In this document: positions 35,675 to 43,167 of the stretch, one piece after another
Layout: each line of letters begins with the position of its first letter
Position numbering within the stretch: position 1 is the stretch's first letter
Assembly (NCBI GenBank): GCA_965115885.1
Contig: OZ220479.1
Location: forward strand, 2,294,001 to 2,358,000
Source of the DNA: BD2-11 sp965115885
GTDB lineage: Bacteria > Gemmatimonadota > Gemmatimonadetes > Longimicrobiales > Gaopeijiaceae
DNA length: 64,000 nt
Direction of reading: 5' to 3'
Made by a program: the position numbers and the translations under genes
The notes under the pieces: model-generated
Database searches by the model: none
Seen by the model: the letters and a program-made list of their open reading frames with translations, nothing else
Told to the model about the DNA's origin: nothing

Positions 35675-36688
35675 ATGACCCGCCCCGTCACTCTCTTCAC
35701 CGGACAGTGGGCCGACGTGCCGCTCGCCGAACTGGCCGCCAAGGCCGGCGCCTGGGGCTACGACGGACTCGAGCTGGCCAGCTGGGGCGACCACTTCGAC
35801 GTCGTGCGCGCCGCGGCCGACCCCGCCTACTGCGACGAGCGGCGCGCGTTGCTGGACGCCCACGGCCTCGGGGTGTGGGCCATCGGCAACCACTTGGTCG
35901 GCCAGGCCGTGTGCGACCGAATCGACGAGCGCCACCGCGCGATCCTCCCGCCCCGCGTGTGGGGAGACGGCGACCCGGAGGGCGTCCGCGCCCGCGCCGC
36001 CGAGGAGATGAAGACCACCGCGCGCGCGGCCGCCAACATGGGCGCGGGCGTCGTGACCGGCTTCACCGGCAGCGCCATCTGGCACCTGCTCTACCCGTTT
36101 CCGCCCGTCCCCGAGGCGACCGTCGAGGCGGGCTTCGCCGACTTCGCGCAACGCTGGGACCCCATCCTCGACGCCTTCGACGAAGCGGGCGTCCGCTTCG
36201 CCCTCGAAGTGCACCCCACCGAGATCGCCTTCGACGCCGCGAGCGCCGAGCGCGCGCTGGAAGCCATCGGCGGACGCGAGGCCTTCGGCTTCAACTACGA
36301 CCCCAGCCACCTCGCCTACCAGGGCGTCGACGCGGTGGAGTTCGTCCACCGCTTCGCCGACCGCATCCTTCACGTGCACGTGAAGGATGCGTGGTGGGCG
36401 GAGCGCCCGATGCCGTCCGGGGTCTTCGGGGGGCACCTGCCCTTCGGGCACCGGGATCGAGCGTGGGATTTCCGCTCTCCGGGACGCGGAAAAGTGCCGT
36501 TCGAGGACATCGCGCGCGCCCTGTCCCGCATCGGATACGCCGGGCCGCTCTCCGTCGAATGGGAGGACGCGGACATGGACCGAGAGCACGGCGCGGCGGA
36601 AGCCTGCGCCTTCGTTCGCTCCCTTCGATTCCCGCCCGCGCGCGCCGCCTTCGACGCCGCCTTCGAACGCACCGGACACGGGGACTGA
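35675..36688 (+). CDS. Sugar phosphate isomerase/epimerase (TIM barrel), cytoplasmic
   Basis: A 337-residue xylose-isomerase-like barrel without a signal peptide. Motifs: ALEVHPTEIAFD (Glu and His ligands), FGFNYDPSHLAYQG, ILHVHVKDAWW and LSVEWEDADMDREHG supply the metal site. Such enzymes are often paired with Gfo/Idh/MocA enzymes in cyclitol and keto-sugar catabolism, as here (103 bp downstream of one). It is the last gene of the sugar locus; its stop lies in the left copy of a 39-bp repeat that borders the next island. Confidence 0.93.
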   Translation: MTRPVTLFTGQWADVPLAELAAKAGAWGYDGLELASWGDHFDVVRAAADPAYCDERRALLDAHGLGVWAIGNHLVGQAVCDRIDERHRAILPPRVWGDGDPEGVRARAAEEMKTTARAAANMGAGVVTGFTGSAIWHLLYPFPPVPEATVEAGFADFAQRWDPILDAFDEAGVRFALEVHPTEIAFDAASAERALEAIGGREAFGFNYDPSHLAYQGVDAVEFVHRFADRILHVHVKDAWWAERPMPSGVFGGHLPFGHRDRAWDFRSPGRGKVPFEDIARALSRIGYAGPLSVEWEDADMDREHGAAEACAFVRSLRFPPARAAFDAAFERTGHGD

Positions 36689-36722
36689 CCGCGCTGGACG
36701 GATCGCCGTCCCCGCCCCGCGG
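36684..36722. repeat. Left copy of a 39-bp direct repeat bordering an island
   Basis: This 39-bp segment recurs at 41372-41410 in the same orientation with two mismatches. It includes the stop codon of the isomerase gene and a small hairpin (GGACGG-ATCG-CCGTCC). The rest of the gap to 36991 holds nothing recognisable. Confidence 0.75.
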
Positions 36723-36991
36723 CGCAGCGGAATCGGTTCACGATCCGGCGTCCGCCCCGTCCGTCGAGCCGAACCGCCGACCGGGGATCGTCGCTCGCGG
36801 CCGATCGGAGTTTCGAGAAGCCTGGCAAAGGGCGGGATTCGCACCCGCTGTGAAACGGTGCTTTCCCACGGCACACCAGTGCGTTCGCATATCGCATCGC
36901 GTCACGGCTTTCGTGGAAGAGCATACCCGCTCACACGCTCCTCCAAGACAGCGTCGCAACCTGCGGTTCGCAGACAGGCAAGCAAAAAAAG

Positions 36992-37834
36992 CTACGACCT
37001 ATAGTCTACCATTACGAGGGTTCTCGCACTTCCGTCTTCGAAACTTATCCAGTCGGCATCGAACCGTTGATAGCGTTCGATGTCGGCCAACGTGATCCGA
37101 TCCGTCGGCCAGACATAGATATCCTCCAACTCGATCCTTGGTGAGAATTGGCTCCAGAAATCCTCGAATTCTCGCTCAAGCCGACTCATGGCGTCCGGCC
37201 ACTCGGCGTGATTCGTCTGCTTGCTGGGTACCGCCAAAAGCAACTTGCAACGATACGGTTCGTCGTCCGGCAGCTCACGAAGAGGTTTCAAGTCAAGATA
37301 AACCCCTTGCAACCAGAAACTATGTTTCTTCAAGAGTTTCCGCCATGCCTTGAACTTCTGTCGCCAGCGGATGTCGAATGCGGTCGGAAAAGCTGCACGA
37401 ATATAGCGTTTGGCAAGCCACTCGGCGACGAGACGGCAAGTATCGGGAGATAGAAATGCAATTGGCGGTTCCTCCATGAGCAACTCTCGTGGAACAAGCC
37501 AGCGGTCGTGAACCACAAGGCTGAGATCGACGGGTTTTCCCTTGATCTCAACTGCGGAGATCGTGAGTTCGCGTGGATTTCGACCCGCCATGAGCCGACT
37601 GTCTCCATGGCTGCTGACAACGGTGGCATGCATTAGTTCGACCACGGGCTCCTTTGCAAGACTGGGGTTGAGAAGATCGCAATCGTGACTGGTAACCAAC
37701 AACCATCCACGATCAGATTTTTCGATCCGCTTGGGCGCTTGTCGCCAAGCCAGTTCGGCTAGTTTTTGATCCAGAATCGCGCCTTGCCGCCAACCCAGTT
37801 CCGCCACTTCGTTCTCGTCGAACACGTCCGCCAC
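36992..37834 (-). CDS. Unknown protein with an HDCD motif
   Basis: A 280-residue cytoplasmic protein I cannot assign to a named family. It has RGWLLVTSHDCDLLNPSLAKEPVVELM near residues 42-68 with a clustered His-Asp-Cys-Asp that could bind metal, then GRNPRELTISAVE, RYIRAAFPTAFDIRWR, and a C-terminal half rich in aromatic and acidic residues (EREFEDFWSQFSP, DIYVWPTDRITL). GC content is lower than in core genes. It starts seven bases after the HTH gene, so the two are one operon with the regulator first, a layout seen in toxin-antitoxin and small defence modules. A toxin or effector role is only a guess. Confidence 0.6.
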   Translation of the reverse strand: MADVFDENEVAELGWRQGAILDQKLAELAWRQAPKRIEKSDRGWLLVTSHDCDLLNPSLAKEPVVELMHATVVSSHGDSRLMAGRNPRELTISAVEIKGKPVDLSLVVHDRWLVPRELLMEEPPIAFLSPDTCRLVAEWLAKRYIRAAFPTAFDIRWRQKFKAWRKLLKKHSFWLQGVYLDLKPLRELPDDEPYRCKLLLAVPSKQTNHAEWPDAMSRLEREFEDFWSQFSPRIELEDIYVWPTDRITLADIERYQRFDADWISFEDGSARTLVMVDYRS

Positions 37835-37841
37835 GGGACCG

Positions 37842-38366
37842 CTACTCTCGTGGCCAACTCATCAGTGCCACGTTCAAAGCGAGATTTTTCTTTCGTTGTT
37901 CCGTACTCACTTCCTCGAAGTCGGCATCGTACAACCAAGCTTCTCGTTCGGCACGCTCGGCGTCGATCAAGTCGCCCATCGCTTTCGCTTCCTTAAGAGC
38001 TTCCAGGACGCGAGTTTCGTCGAAGGGTTCCAAGCTAAGCAAATCCAATATCGGTGGAGTTCCGAGTGCGTCCGACTCTCTCACAAGGCGAGGAAAAAGT
38101 GAATGTTTTGCCGATATTCCAGTCCGATCAAGGAAGCCCGCGAGTTGGCGGATTCTTGTGGCGTTGGTGTCGTTGGGATCACGACCATCCAACCACTCGT
38201 AGATCGTGGGATGGGGAACTTTCAGAATGCGAGCCAGTTCGGATTTGCTTACTGAAAGAGCGGTCTGAAGGTGACGTATCTGGTCGGCAATCGGAAGCGT
38301 GGAGATCTGCGATGAAGTCTGGAAAGGGAGGGTCCGGGACCGCCGCACGATCTGTGGATTCGACAT
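37842..38366 (-). CDS. HTH (XRE-like) DNA-binding protein
   Basis: A 174-residue protein with a helix-turn-helix near residues 30-85: IADQIRHLQTALSVSKSELARILKVPHPTIYEWLDG, ending with TRIRQLAGFLD. The C-terminal half is helical and acidic (LEPFDETRVLEALKEAKAMGDLIDAERAE). I start at ATG 38366 because an inverted repeat that looks like an operator lies 14 bases upstream; an ATG at 38540 in the same frame overlaps the stop of the TIGR04255 gene (ATGA) and would give 232 residues. It probably represses its own operon with the HDCD gene. Confidence 0.75.
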   Translation of the reverse strand: MSNPQIVRRSRTLPFQTSSQISTLPIADQIRHLQTALSVSKSELARILKVPHPTIYEWLDGRDPNDTNATRIRQLAGFLDRTGISAKHSLFPRLVRESDALGTPPILDLLSLEPFDETRVLEALKEAKAMGDLIDAERAEREAWLYDADFEEVSTEQRKKNLALNVALMSWPRE

Positions 38367-38379
38367 GACGACAGAAAAG

Positions 38380-38398
38380 GCCACATTGCTAATATGGC
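38380..38398. promoter_or_regulatory. Operator-like inverted repeat upstream of the HTH gene
   Basis: A 19-bp interrupted palindrome GCCACATT-GCT-AATATGGC (one mismatch between arms) sits 14 bases before ATG 38366. Position and symmetry suit autoregulation by the HTH protein. Confidence 0.5.
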
Positions 38399-38462
38399 GC
38401 GTGCCGAAGATGGACCCGCCGGAGCTGTCTCGATACCGATAAGTTATGAAGTCAATAAAAGT

Positions 38463-38501
38463 CGGCGAAACACGCCACTCTACCGGCGAAACACGCCACT
38501 C
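38463..38501. repeat. Two tandem copies of an 18-bp unit at 21-bp spacing
   Basis: Two identical 18-bp units separated by three bases lie between the TIGR04255 and HTH genes, next to an AT-rich stretch. With period 21 (two helical turns) they could be protein-binding sites; if the longer HTH frame is used they encode a repeated VEWRVSP. Confidence 0.8.
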
Positions 38502-38536
38502 GGGCCGGGATGTCGATATTCCAGCATCAGTCGTCG

Positions 38537-39331
38537 TCATTTCCATTCGTGGATCGCCTCAGGTGTGACCACATGATCGTGAAACGTCTCGATAATGTGG
38601 TCGTGCATTTCGTAAGCGCGGGCAACCAACCAATCAGCATCTGCGTCGAAATTTCCCTCGATGTAGTGATCCATGTCGACCAAGGTGACCAATTTTCCTG
38701 GTTCACCCCTTCGCGAGAGCTTCGGAGCCGTAGCTGAAAGATCGGGGGGAAGCAAGTCGCCTTGGTGGTTTTGGGCGATACGAACAACCATCGTTCCCGA
38801 ATGATCGGCCACCATCTTGCTACCTGCGTTCTCGATGTAGATGCGGTGCTGCTCCGGTTGGAACGTCTCGTCCGAGACTCCGTGCAGTCCCGGCCGCAGA
38901 TAGAATCGAAAGTCCTTGCCATGTTTAGGCTGGATTGCGTCGATATAGCGCAACCCGATTCGCTCGACAACACCGAAGCGATCCTGCTCGGATTTGGTCA
39001 GCACCGTGCGAACCGCCAGATGGAGTTTATCGGCGAATTCCTCAAACCGGCCGTAATTCGTGGTTTGAAGGACAACGCTGTCCTCCATGACCACGGTGTT
39101 CCACGTTTTGTCCCTATTCCAGTAGTCCCAGCGCAACCGTTTCGACACCTGAACCGGAACACCGCCGCCAGCCTCAAAAGTGACTTTCTGAACTTTGCTG
39201 GTTCGCTCAATCGGAAACCCACCCCTGCGGAATGCCTCCTGGATCGTGGGAATATACTGGCTCATCTGGCGCACTCGGCTGAACTGGACTTGACAGAGAA
39301 CCAAGACCAGCGGCTGCGCGCTCAACGGCAT
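38537..39331 (-). CDS. TIGR04255 family protein
   Basis: A 264-residue member of the sporadically distributed TIGR04255 family, of unknown function. Typical stretches are QPLVLVLCQVQFSRVRQMSQYIPTIQEAFRRGGFP near the start, FEEFADKLHLAVRTVLTKSEQDRFGVVERIGLRYIDAI in the middle, and LVTLVDMDHYIEGNFDADADWLVARAYEMHDHIIETFHDHVTPEA-like text at the end. ATG 39331 has AAGGAA eleven bases upstream. It lies on the same strand as the HTH-HDCD pair, 170 bp upstream, and shares their lower GC. Such genes often sit in variable or defence-rich regions. Confidence 0.85.
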   Translation of the reverse strand: MPLSAQPLVLVLCQVQFSRVRQMSQYIPTIQEAFRRGGFPIERTSKVQKVTFEAGGGVPVQVSKRLRWDYWNRDKTWNTVVMEDSVVLQTTNYGRFEEFADKLHLAVRTVLTKSEQDRFGVVERIGLRYIDAIQPKHGKDFRFYLRPGLHGVSDETFQPEQHRIYIENAGSKMVADHSGTMVVRIAQNHQGDLLPPDLSATAPKLSRRGEPGKLVTLVDMDHYIEGNFDADADWLVARAYEMHDHIIETFHDHVVTPEAIHEWK

Positions 39332-39429
39332 GTACCGGCATTTCCTTTCCACTACGACCCCCAATCGTTCTGCACCGTTTGCACCTAACTTGACGCCAAC
39401 CTTTAGCTTCGAGGCTATACAGTTTGCGC

Positions 39430-39800
39430 TGGTAGCGCAAGGCGTCCCGGAACAAGCGGCGAGGTTTCTCGACACGCCATCGCTTCGGGTATGCATGAGG
39501 TCGATGCCGAACTGGGCGTTCGGGGTCGTTTCGCTTGGTCTAGGTCCGGGCGGAGTTGCGTCGAGAACGAGCGTGTTCGGGCAGGAAGTCGCCACCATGG
39601 ACGGCGGCGAAATCTGGTCTCGATGTCGTTTCTCCAGCACGCCTTCGCCGTAGGTGACACAGCACCGAGATTGCACTGGGCCAAGGCATGGCCGTCTGCC
39701 GTCAACGGACCGCCTCGACGCGCCCTCCTGCACACCCTCGCCGCTCACGTACGGGTTGCCGGGGATGGGCTGGGGCCAAGGCATGGAGTTCCGTGCGGCC
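39430..39800 (-). pseudogene. Decayed Sel1-repeat gene fragment
   Basis: Parts of a Sel1-repeat protein are readable on the minus strand in changing frames: GHALAQCNLGA and VTYGEGVLEK around 39640-39690, and TTPNAQFGIDLMHTRSDGVSRNL around 39460-39540. The last matches the start of the intact Sel1 protein at 42739 (DPDAQFGVGLMHARGDGVPRNL) and differs by a one-base insertion just before it. No continuous frame remains. An IS3 element starts 35 bp away. Confidence 0.7.
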
Positions 39801-40014
39801 GACGCTCGGGACCAGAGAACCCGAGGGCGAACTGTGAGGTGGTCCCACCCCGTTGGACAGGATGGGGGCAAAGTTAAGGTGTACTCCGTCGCTTCGCGAC
39901 GATTCCTTTCGGGGTTGGTTCGAGCGGGTGCGACGCTTCCCGAACCGGGCTCCGCCGACCTCGCCAACCCACCCCCTCGAACAGCCCCCTCCTCACCTCG
40001 GAGTGAGTCTAACC

Positions 40015-40052
40015 TCGATTTTCCCGGCGGGCTAGCCCGCCGGGAAAATCGA
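40015..40052. terminator. 38-bp perfect palindrome within the IS
   Basis: A perfect 38-bp palindrome centred on CTAG lies 85 bp beyond the orfB stop inside the left end of the element. The RNA would fold into a long GC-rich hairpin with U/A-rich feet on either strand, acting as a terminator that isolates the transposase or as a block to readthrough into it. Confidence 0.65.
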
Positions 40053-40137
40053 CGCAACCGGCGCCGCGTCTCCCCAGGCGACCCCTGCCGCCGGTTCGCC
40101 GGTTCCGACCACGTCCCTCCCAACGCTCCGGACCCGC

Positions 40138-40995
40138 TCATGCCACGTCCACGCCCTCGCGGTACGCCTCGCCGGGCGTCCGCCCGCCCAACGCCGAGTG
40201 CGGACGCTCTTCGTTGTAGAAGTCCATCCAATCCCCGATCACGCGCCGCGCCGCGACCCCGTCTTCGATCTCCCGCAGATAGACCGCCTCGTACTTCAGC
40301 GACCTCCACAACCGCTCGATGAAGATGTTGTCCAGGTACCGTCCCCGCCCGTCCATCGAGAACCGGATCTCCGCGCTCAGGACCCGCTCCGCGAACGCCT
40401 CGCTCGTGAACTGCGAGCCCTGGTCGGTGTTGAAGATCTCCGGCCTCCCTGAGCCCAGCGCCTCCTCCAGCGCGCTCACGCAGAAGGACGCGTCCATCGT
40501 GTTCGACAGCTCCCACGCCAACACGTGGCGCGTCGCCCAGTCCATCACCGCCACCAGGTAGAAAAACCCCCGGGACACAGGCACATAGGTGATGTCCGCG
40601 CACCACACCTGATCCGTCCGCGAGACCTCGACGCCCCGCAGCAGGTACGGAAACACCCGGTGCTCCGGGCTCGCCGCGCTCGTCCTCGGACGCCGGTAGA
40701 TCGCCTCGATCCCCATCTTCCGCATCAGCCGGCGGACCCGGTGTCTGCCGACCGTCGTCCCCTCGCGCCGAAGGTGGCGTGCCATCTGCCGACTCCCGTA
40801 GAACGGGTAGTCCATGTGGAGTCGATCCATGCGACGCATGAGCGCGAGACCGTCCTCGCTCTCGCCCTTCGGCGCGTAGTACAGCGACGACCGGCTCACG
40901 CCCACCAGCGCGCATTGCTTCGCCAGCGCCAGTGGGCCGTCCCGCTGGATCATCCGTCGGCGCTCGGCCCGGGTCAGCCCCGCAACCCGCGCCGA
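40138..40995 (-). CDS. IS3-family transposase OrfB (integrase core)
   Basis: The DDE recombinase half, 285 residues counted from the frameshift site at 40995. HTH_21-type text (SRSSLYYAPKG, PFYGSRQMARHLRREGTTVGRHRVRRLMRKMGI) precedes the rve core with WCADITYVPV (first Asp), IFNTDQGSQFTS (second Asp) and NIFIERLWRSLKYEAVYL (Glu), ending YNEERPHSALGGRTPGEAY. It is made as an OrfAB fusion of about 373 residues by a -1 shift on seven T. It lacks an obvious independent start, though ATG codons occur shortly after the shift. Confidence 0.95.
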   Translation of the reverse strand, partial: SARVAGLTRAERRRMIQRDGPLALAKQCALVGVSRSSLYYAPKGESEDGLALMRRMDRLHMDYPFYGSRQMARHLRREGTTVGRHRVRRLMRKMGIEAIYRRPRTSAASPEHRVFPYLLRGVEVSRTDQVWCADITYVPVSRGFFYLVAVMDWATRHVLAWELSNTMDASFCVSALEEALGSGRPEIFNTDQGSQFTSEAFAERVLSAEIRFSMDGRGRYLDNIFIERLWRSLKYEAVYLREIEDGVAARRVIGDWMDFYNEERPHSALGGRTPGEAYREGVDVA

Positions 40996-41258
40996 AAAAA
41001 ATCCCGCTCGACGGTCAGCTCCCCGATCTTCGCGTGGAGATCGTGGATCGTGGCGTCGCGCTCCTTGACGCGCTTCTGCGCGCCGGGGTCGAACACGCCC
41101 GGGGCGGCGCCGAGCAACTGCCGCTTCCACAGGCTCACCTGGTTGGGATGGAGCTCGTGGCGGCGGGCGATCGCCTGGACGCTGTCGCGCTCCCGGATCG
41201 CCTCGAGGGCCACCCGGGCCTTGAACTGCGGGGTGAATCTCCGTCTTCTCCTGGCCAC
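40974..41258 (-). CDS. IS3-family transposase OrfA
   Basis: A 94-residue DNA-binding protein with a helix-turn-helix (FTPQFKARVALEAIRERDSVQAIARRHELHPNQVSLWKRQLL) and a C-terminal leucine-zipper-like helix (KRVKERDATIHDLHAKIGELTVERDFF). GTG start at 41258 with GGAGG eight bases upstream. Near its end the T7 run (plus-strand A7 at 40995-41001) is the slippery site at which ribosomes move to the orfB frame. Confidence 0.95.
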   Translation of the reverse strand: MARRRRRFTPQFKARVALEAIRERDSVQAIARRHELHPNQVSLWKRQLLGAAPGVFDPGAQKRVKERDATIHDLHAKIGELTVERDFFRRGLRG

Positions 41259-41371
41259 TGCAGTGCCTCCTCTCGGGTACGGGAGTACACCTTAACGGCC
41301 TGTCCAAAAAACTGGGACCACCTCACTGAGCTACGGCGTCGCCCCTAGCCCATTCCAAGAGGCGGACTAAA

Positions 41372-41410
41372 ACTGACCGCGCTGCACGGATCGCCGTCCC
41401 CACCCCGCGG
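41372..41410. repeat. Right copy of the 39-bp direct repeat
   Basis: Matches 36684-36722 at 37 of 39 positions in the same orientation. Together the two copies bracket the lower-GC block with the HDCD, HTH and TIGR04255 genes, the decayed Sel1 copy and the IS. Confidence 0.75.
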
Positions 41411-41452
41411 AGCGCCCGGTCGACGAACGAGAACGCCCGGCCCGAGTTTTTT

Positions 41453-42739
41453 TCACGGATCCCCCCGCGGGGCCTCGCCGGTGCGGACCGCGAGATCGAG
41501 ATCGAGCTCCGAGCTCAGATCCCGGGCGCGGGCGATCCGACCGGGGGACATCCGGGAACTCAGCGAATCCTTGAGCTCGCGGGCGAAAGCGGAAGCGGAT
41601 CCGCCTCCATGGGCGGCGGCGAGATCCGCCCACGCGTAGGCCTTGACGTCGCTGTCCGACACATCGTTGTCCGGTATGCCCAAGCTGTGGGCGTACATGT
41701 CGGCGAGGGCGGCACGGGCTTCCGCGTCGCCTTGCTCGGCGGCGGCGAGAATCCAGTAGAACGCTTCGCCGAGACCCTTCGGCGCAAGCTCGCCGACGGC
41801 ATGCGCGAGGCCGCGAGCGTACAAGGCCTTGGAGTGTCCCCGTTCGGCCGCCACACCGATCCAGTGGAGCGCCTCGTCGACGTCCTTCGGCGCCCCGCCG
41901 CCGCCCGCGCGCATGACGCCGAGAGCGTACTGGGCTTCGATGTGTCCCTCCGTAGCGGCCGCACCGATCCAGCGGAGCGCCTCGTCGACGTCCTTCGGCA
42001 CGATCTCGCCGGCGGCGTACACGCGGCCGAGGACGTACTGGGCCTCGACGTGGTCCCGTTCGGCGGCCGCGCGGATCCAGCGAAGCGCCTCCTCGAAACT
42101 CTCCGGCACGCCCAGACCGTTGGCGCACGCGACGCCGAGGACGTACTGGGCCTCGGCGCGGTCCCGCTCGGCGGCCGCGCGGATCCAGCGGAGCGCCTCG
42201 CCGACGTCCTCCCCGTCGGCGCACGCGGCGCCGAGGGCGTATTGATCGAGAACGCGGCCGTGTTCGACGGCCACGCGGATCCAGCGGAGCGTTTCGTCGG
42301 CGGCGCCCGGAACGTCGTCTCCTTGGATGTACGCGCTCGCGAGGGCGCTTTGCGCGAGGGCTTCGCCCTGCTCGGCGGCGGCCCGCCACCAGCGGAACGC
42401 CTCGGTGCGGTCCTTTCGCACGCCCCGGCCCCCGGCGTACATGACGCCGAGGTTGTGTTGGCCCCCGGGGTCGCCCTGTTCGGCGGCCGCGCGGTACCAG
42501 TGGAACGCCTGGGCATCGCTCTTCGGCACGCCCCGGCCTTCGGCGCACATGCCGCCGAGGACGACTTGAGCGCGGGCATGGCCTCGCTTGGCGGCGGCCC
42601 GGAACAGGCGGGCCGCCTTGCCGAGGTTCCTCGGCACGCCGTCGCCTCGGGCATGCATGAGACCGACGCCGAACTGGGCGTCGGGGTCGCTTCGCTTGGC
42701 CCGGGTCCGGGCGGAGTCGCGTCGGGAGCGTTTCGGCAT
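41453..42739 (-). CDS. Sel1-repeat protein
   Basis: A 428-residue protein built almost entirely of Sel1-like repeats of 35-37 residues, about ten of them (for example AQFGVGLMHARGDGVPRNLGKAARLFRAAAKRGH and AQYVLGVACANGLGVPESFEEALRWIRAAAERDH). One repeat lacks its loop (ADGEDVGEALRWI). Sel1 repeats form alpha/alpha solenoids that scaffold protein-protein interactions; no catalytic domain or signal peptide is present. I start at ATG 42739 (MPKRSRRDSARTRAKRSDPDAQFG), with no clear Shine-Dalgarno. The C-terminus is charged. A decayed relative lies at 39430-39800. Confidence 0.88.
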   Translation of the reverse strand: MPKRSRRDSARTRAKRSDPDAQFGVGLMHARGDGVPRNLGKAARLFRAAAKRGHARAQVVLGGMCAEGRGVPKSDAQAFHWYRAAAEQGDPGGQHNLGVMYAGGRGVRKDRTEAFRWWRAAAEQGEALAQSALASAYIQGDDVPGAADETLRWIRVAVEHGRVLDQYALGAACADGEDVGEALRWIRAAAERDRAEAQYVLGVACANGLGVPESFEEALRWIRAAAERDHVEAQYVLGRVYAAGEIVPKDVDEALRWIGAAATEGHIEAQYALGVMRAGGGGAPKDVDEALHWIGVAAERGHSKALYARGLAHAVGELAPKGLGEAFYWILAAAEQGDAEARAALADMYAHSLGIPDNDVSDSDVKAYAWADLAAAHGGGSASAFARELKDSLSSRMSPGRIARARDLSSELDLDLAVRTGEAPRGDP

Positions 42740-43167
42740 GGTTCGAGGGGTTCGGGAGGGTCCGGGACGACGATCGTCGATTCCGGGGTTGGGGAATGGA
42801 TGCAGGCAGGTCTCCGGCCCAATTCCAAGTTCGAGCGCGCCAACCGATGTTCGCCACACGCCCGGAGAAGGAAACCCCGCACCCGGTCTTTTCCAAGAGG
42901 CCACGAGCTTCGGGACGGCGCGTTCGTCGCGTCGCGAAGCTCCTGCGTCCGGGCGTCCTGGGGAGCGTGGCCCGCGGCCAACCGTCCATGGATCCGCGCC
43001 CGGATGCCGAACCGCCGCGGCGCGGATCGGCGCGACGCAGCCGCGTTTCTTCCGTTCGCGTCGGACGGGTCGGGATCGACGGGGCCGCGCCCGATCACCT
43101 TTCCGATCCCGCCGACCCGCGCTTATGTTGTTGCGTCCTCCTTCCGATCCCCTTCCCCCGGTGTCCA
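42740..43167. other. Intergenic region between divergent genes
   Basis: This 428-bp stretch separates the divergent Sel1 and M20 genes and must hold both promoters. Open frames cross it on both strands, but their translations show no motif. No hexamers good enough to call were found. Confidence 0.5.

Larger units (their letters stand above)
39835..41325 (-). mobile_element. IS3-family insertion sequence, complete
   Basis: A 1491-bp element bounded by 13-bp perfect terminal inverted repeats TGAGGTGGTCCCA (39835-39847 and complement at 41313-41325), with further similarity inside (TTGGACAGG and TTAAGGTGTACTCC). The sequence CTG flanks both ends (39832-39834 and 41326-41328), a 3-bp target duplication. 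It carries orfA and orfB with a programmed frameshift site, plus a 38-bp palindrome after orfB. All signs are of an intact, fairly recent insertion. Confidence 0.93.

Noticed and set aside
38367..38540. N-terminal extension of the HTH protein from ATG 38540 (ATGA overlap with TIGR04255)
   Set aside because: The extension covers an AT-rich spacer, a tandem repeat and an operator-like palindrome, which fit a regulatory region better; kept as an alternative only.
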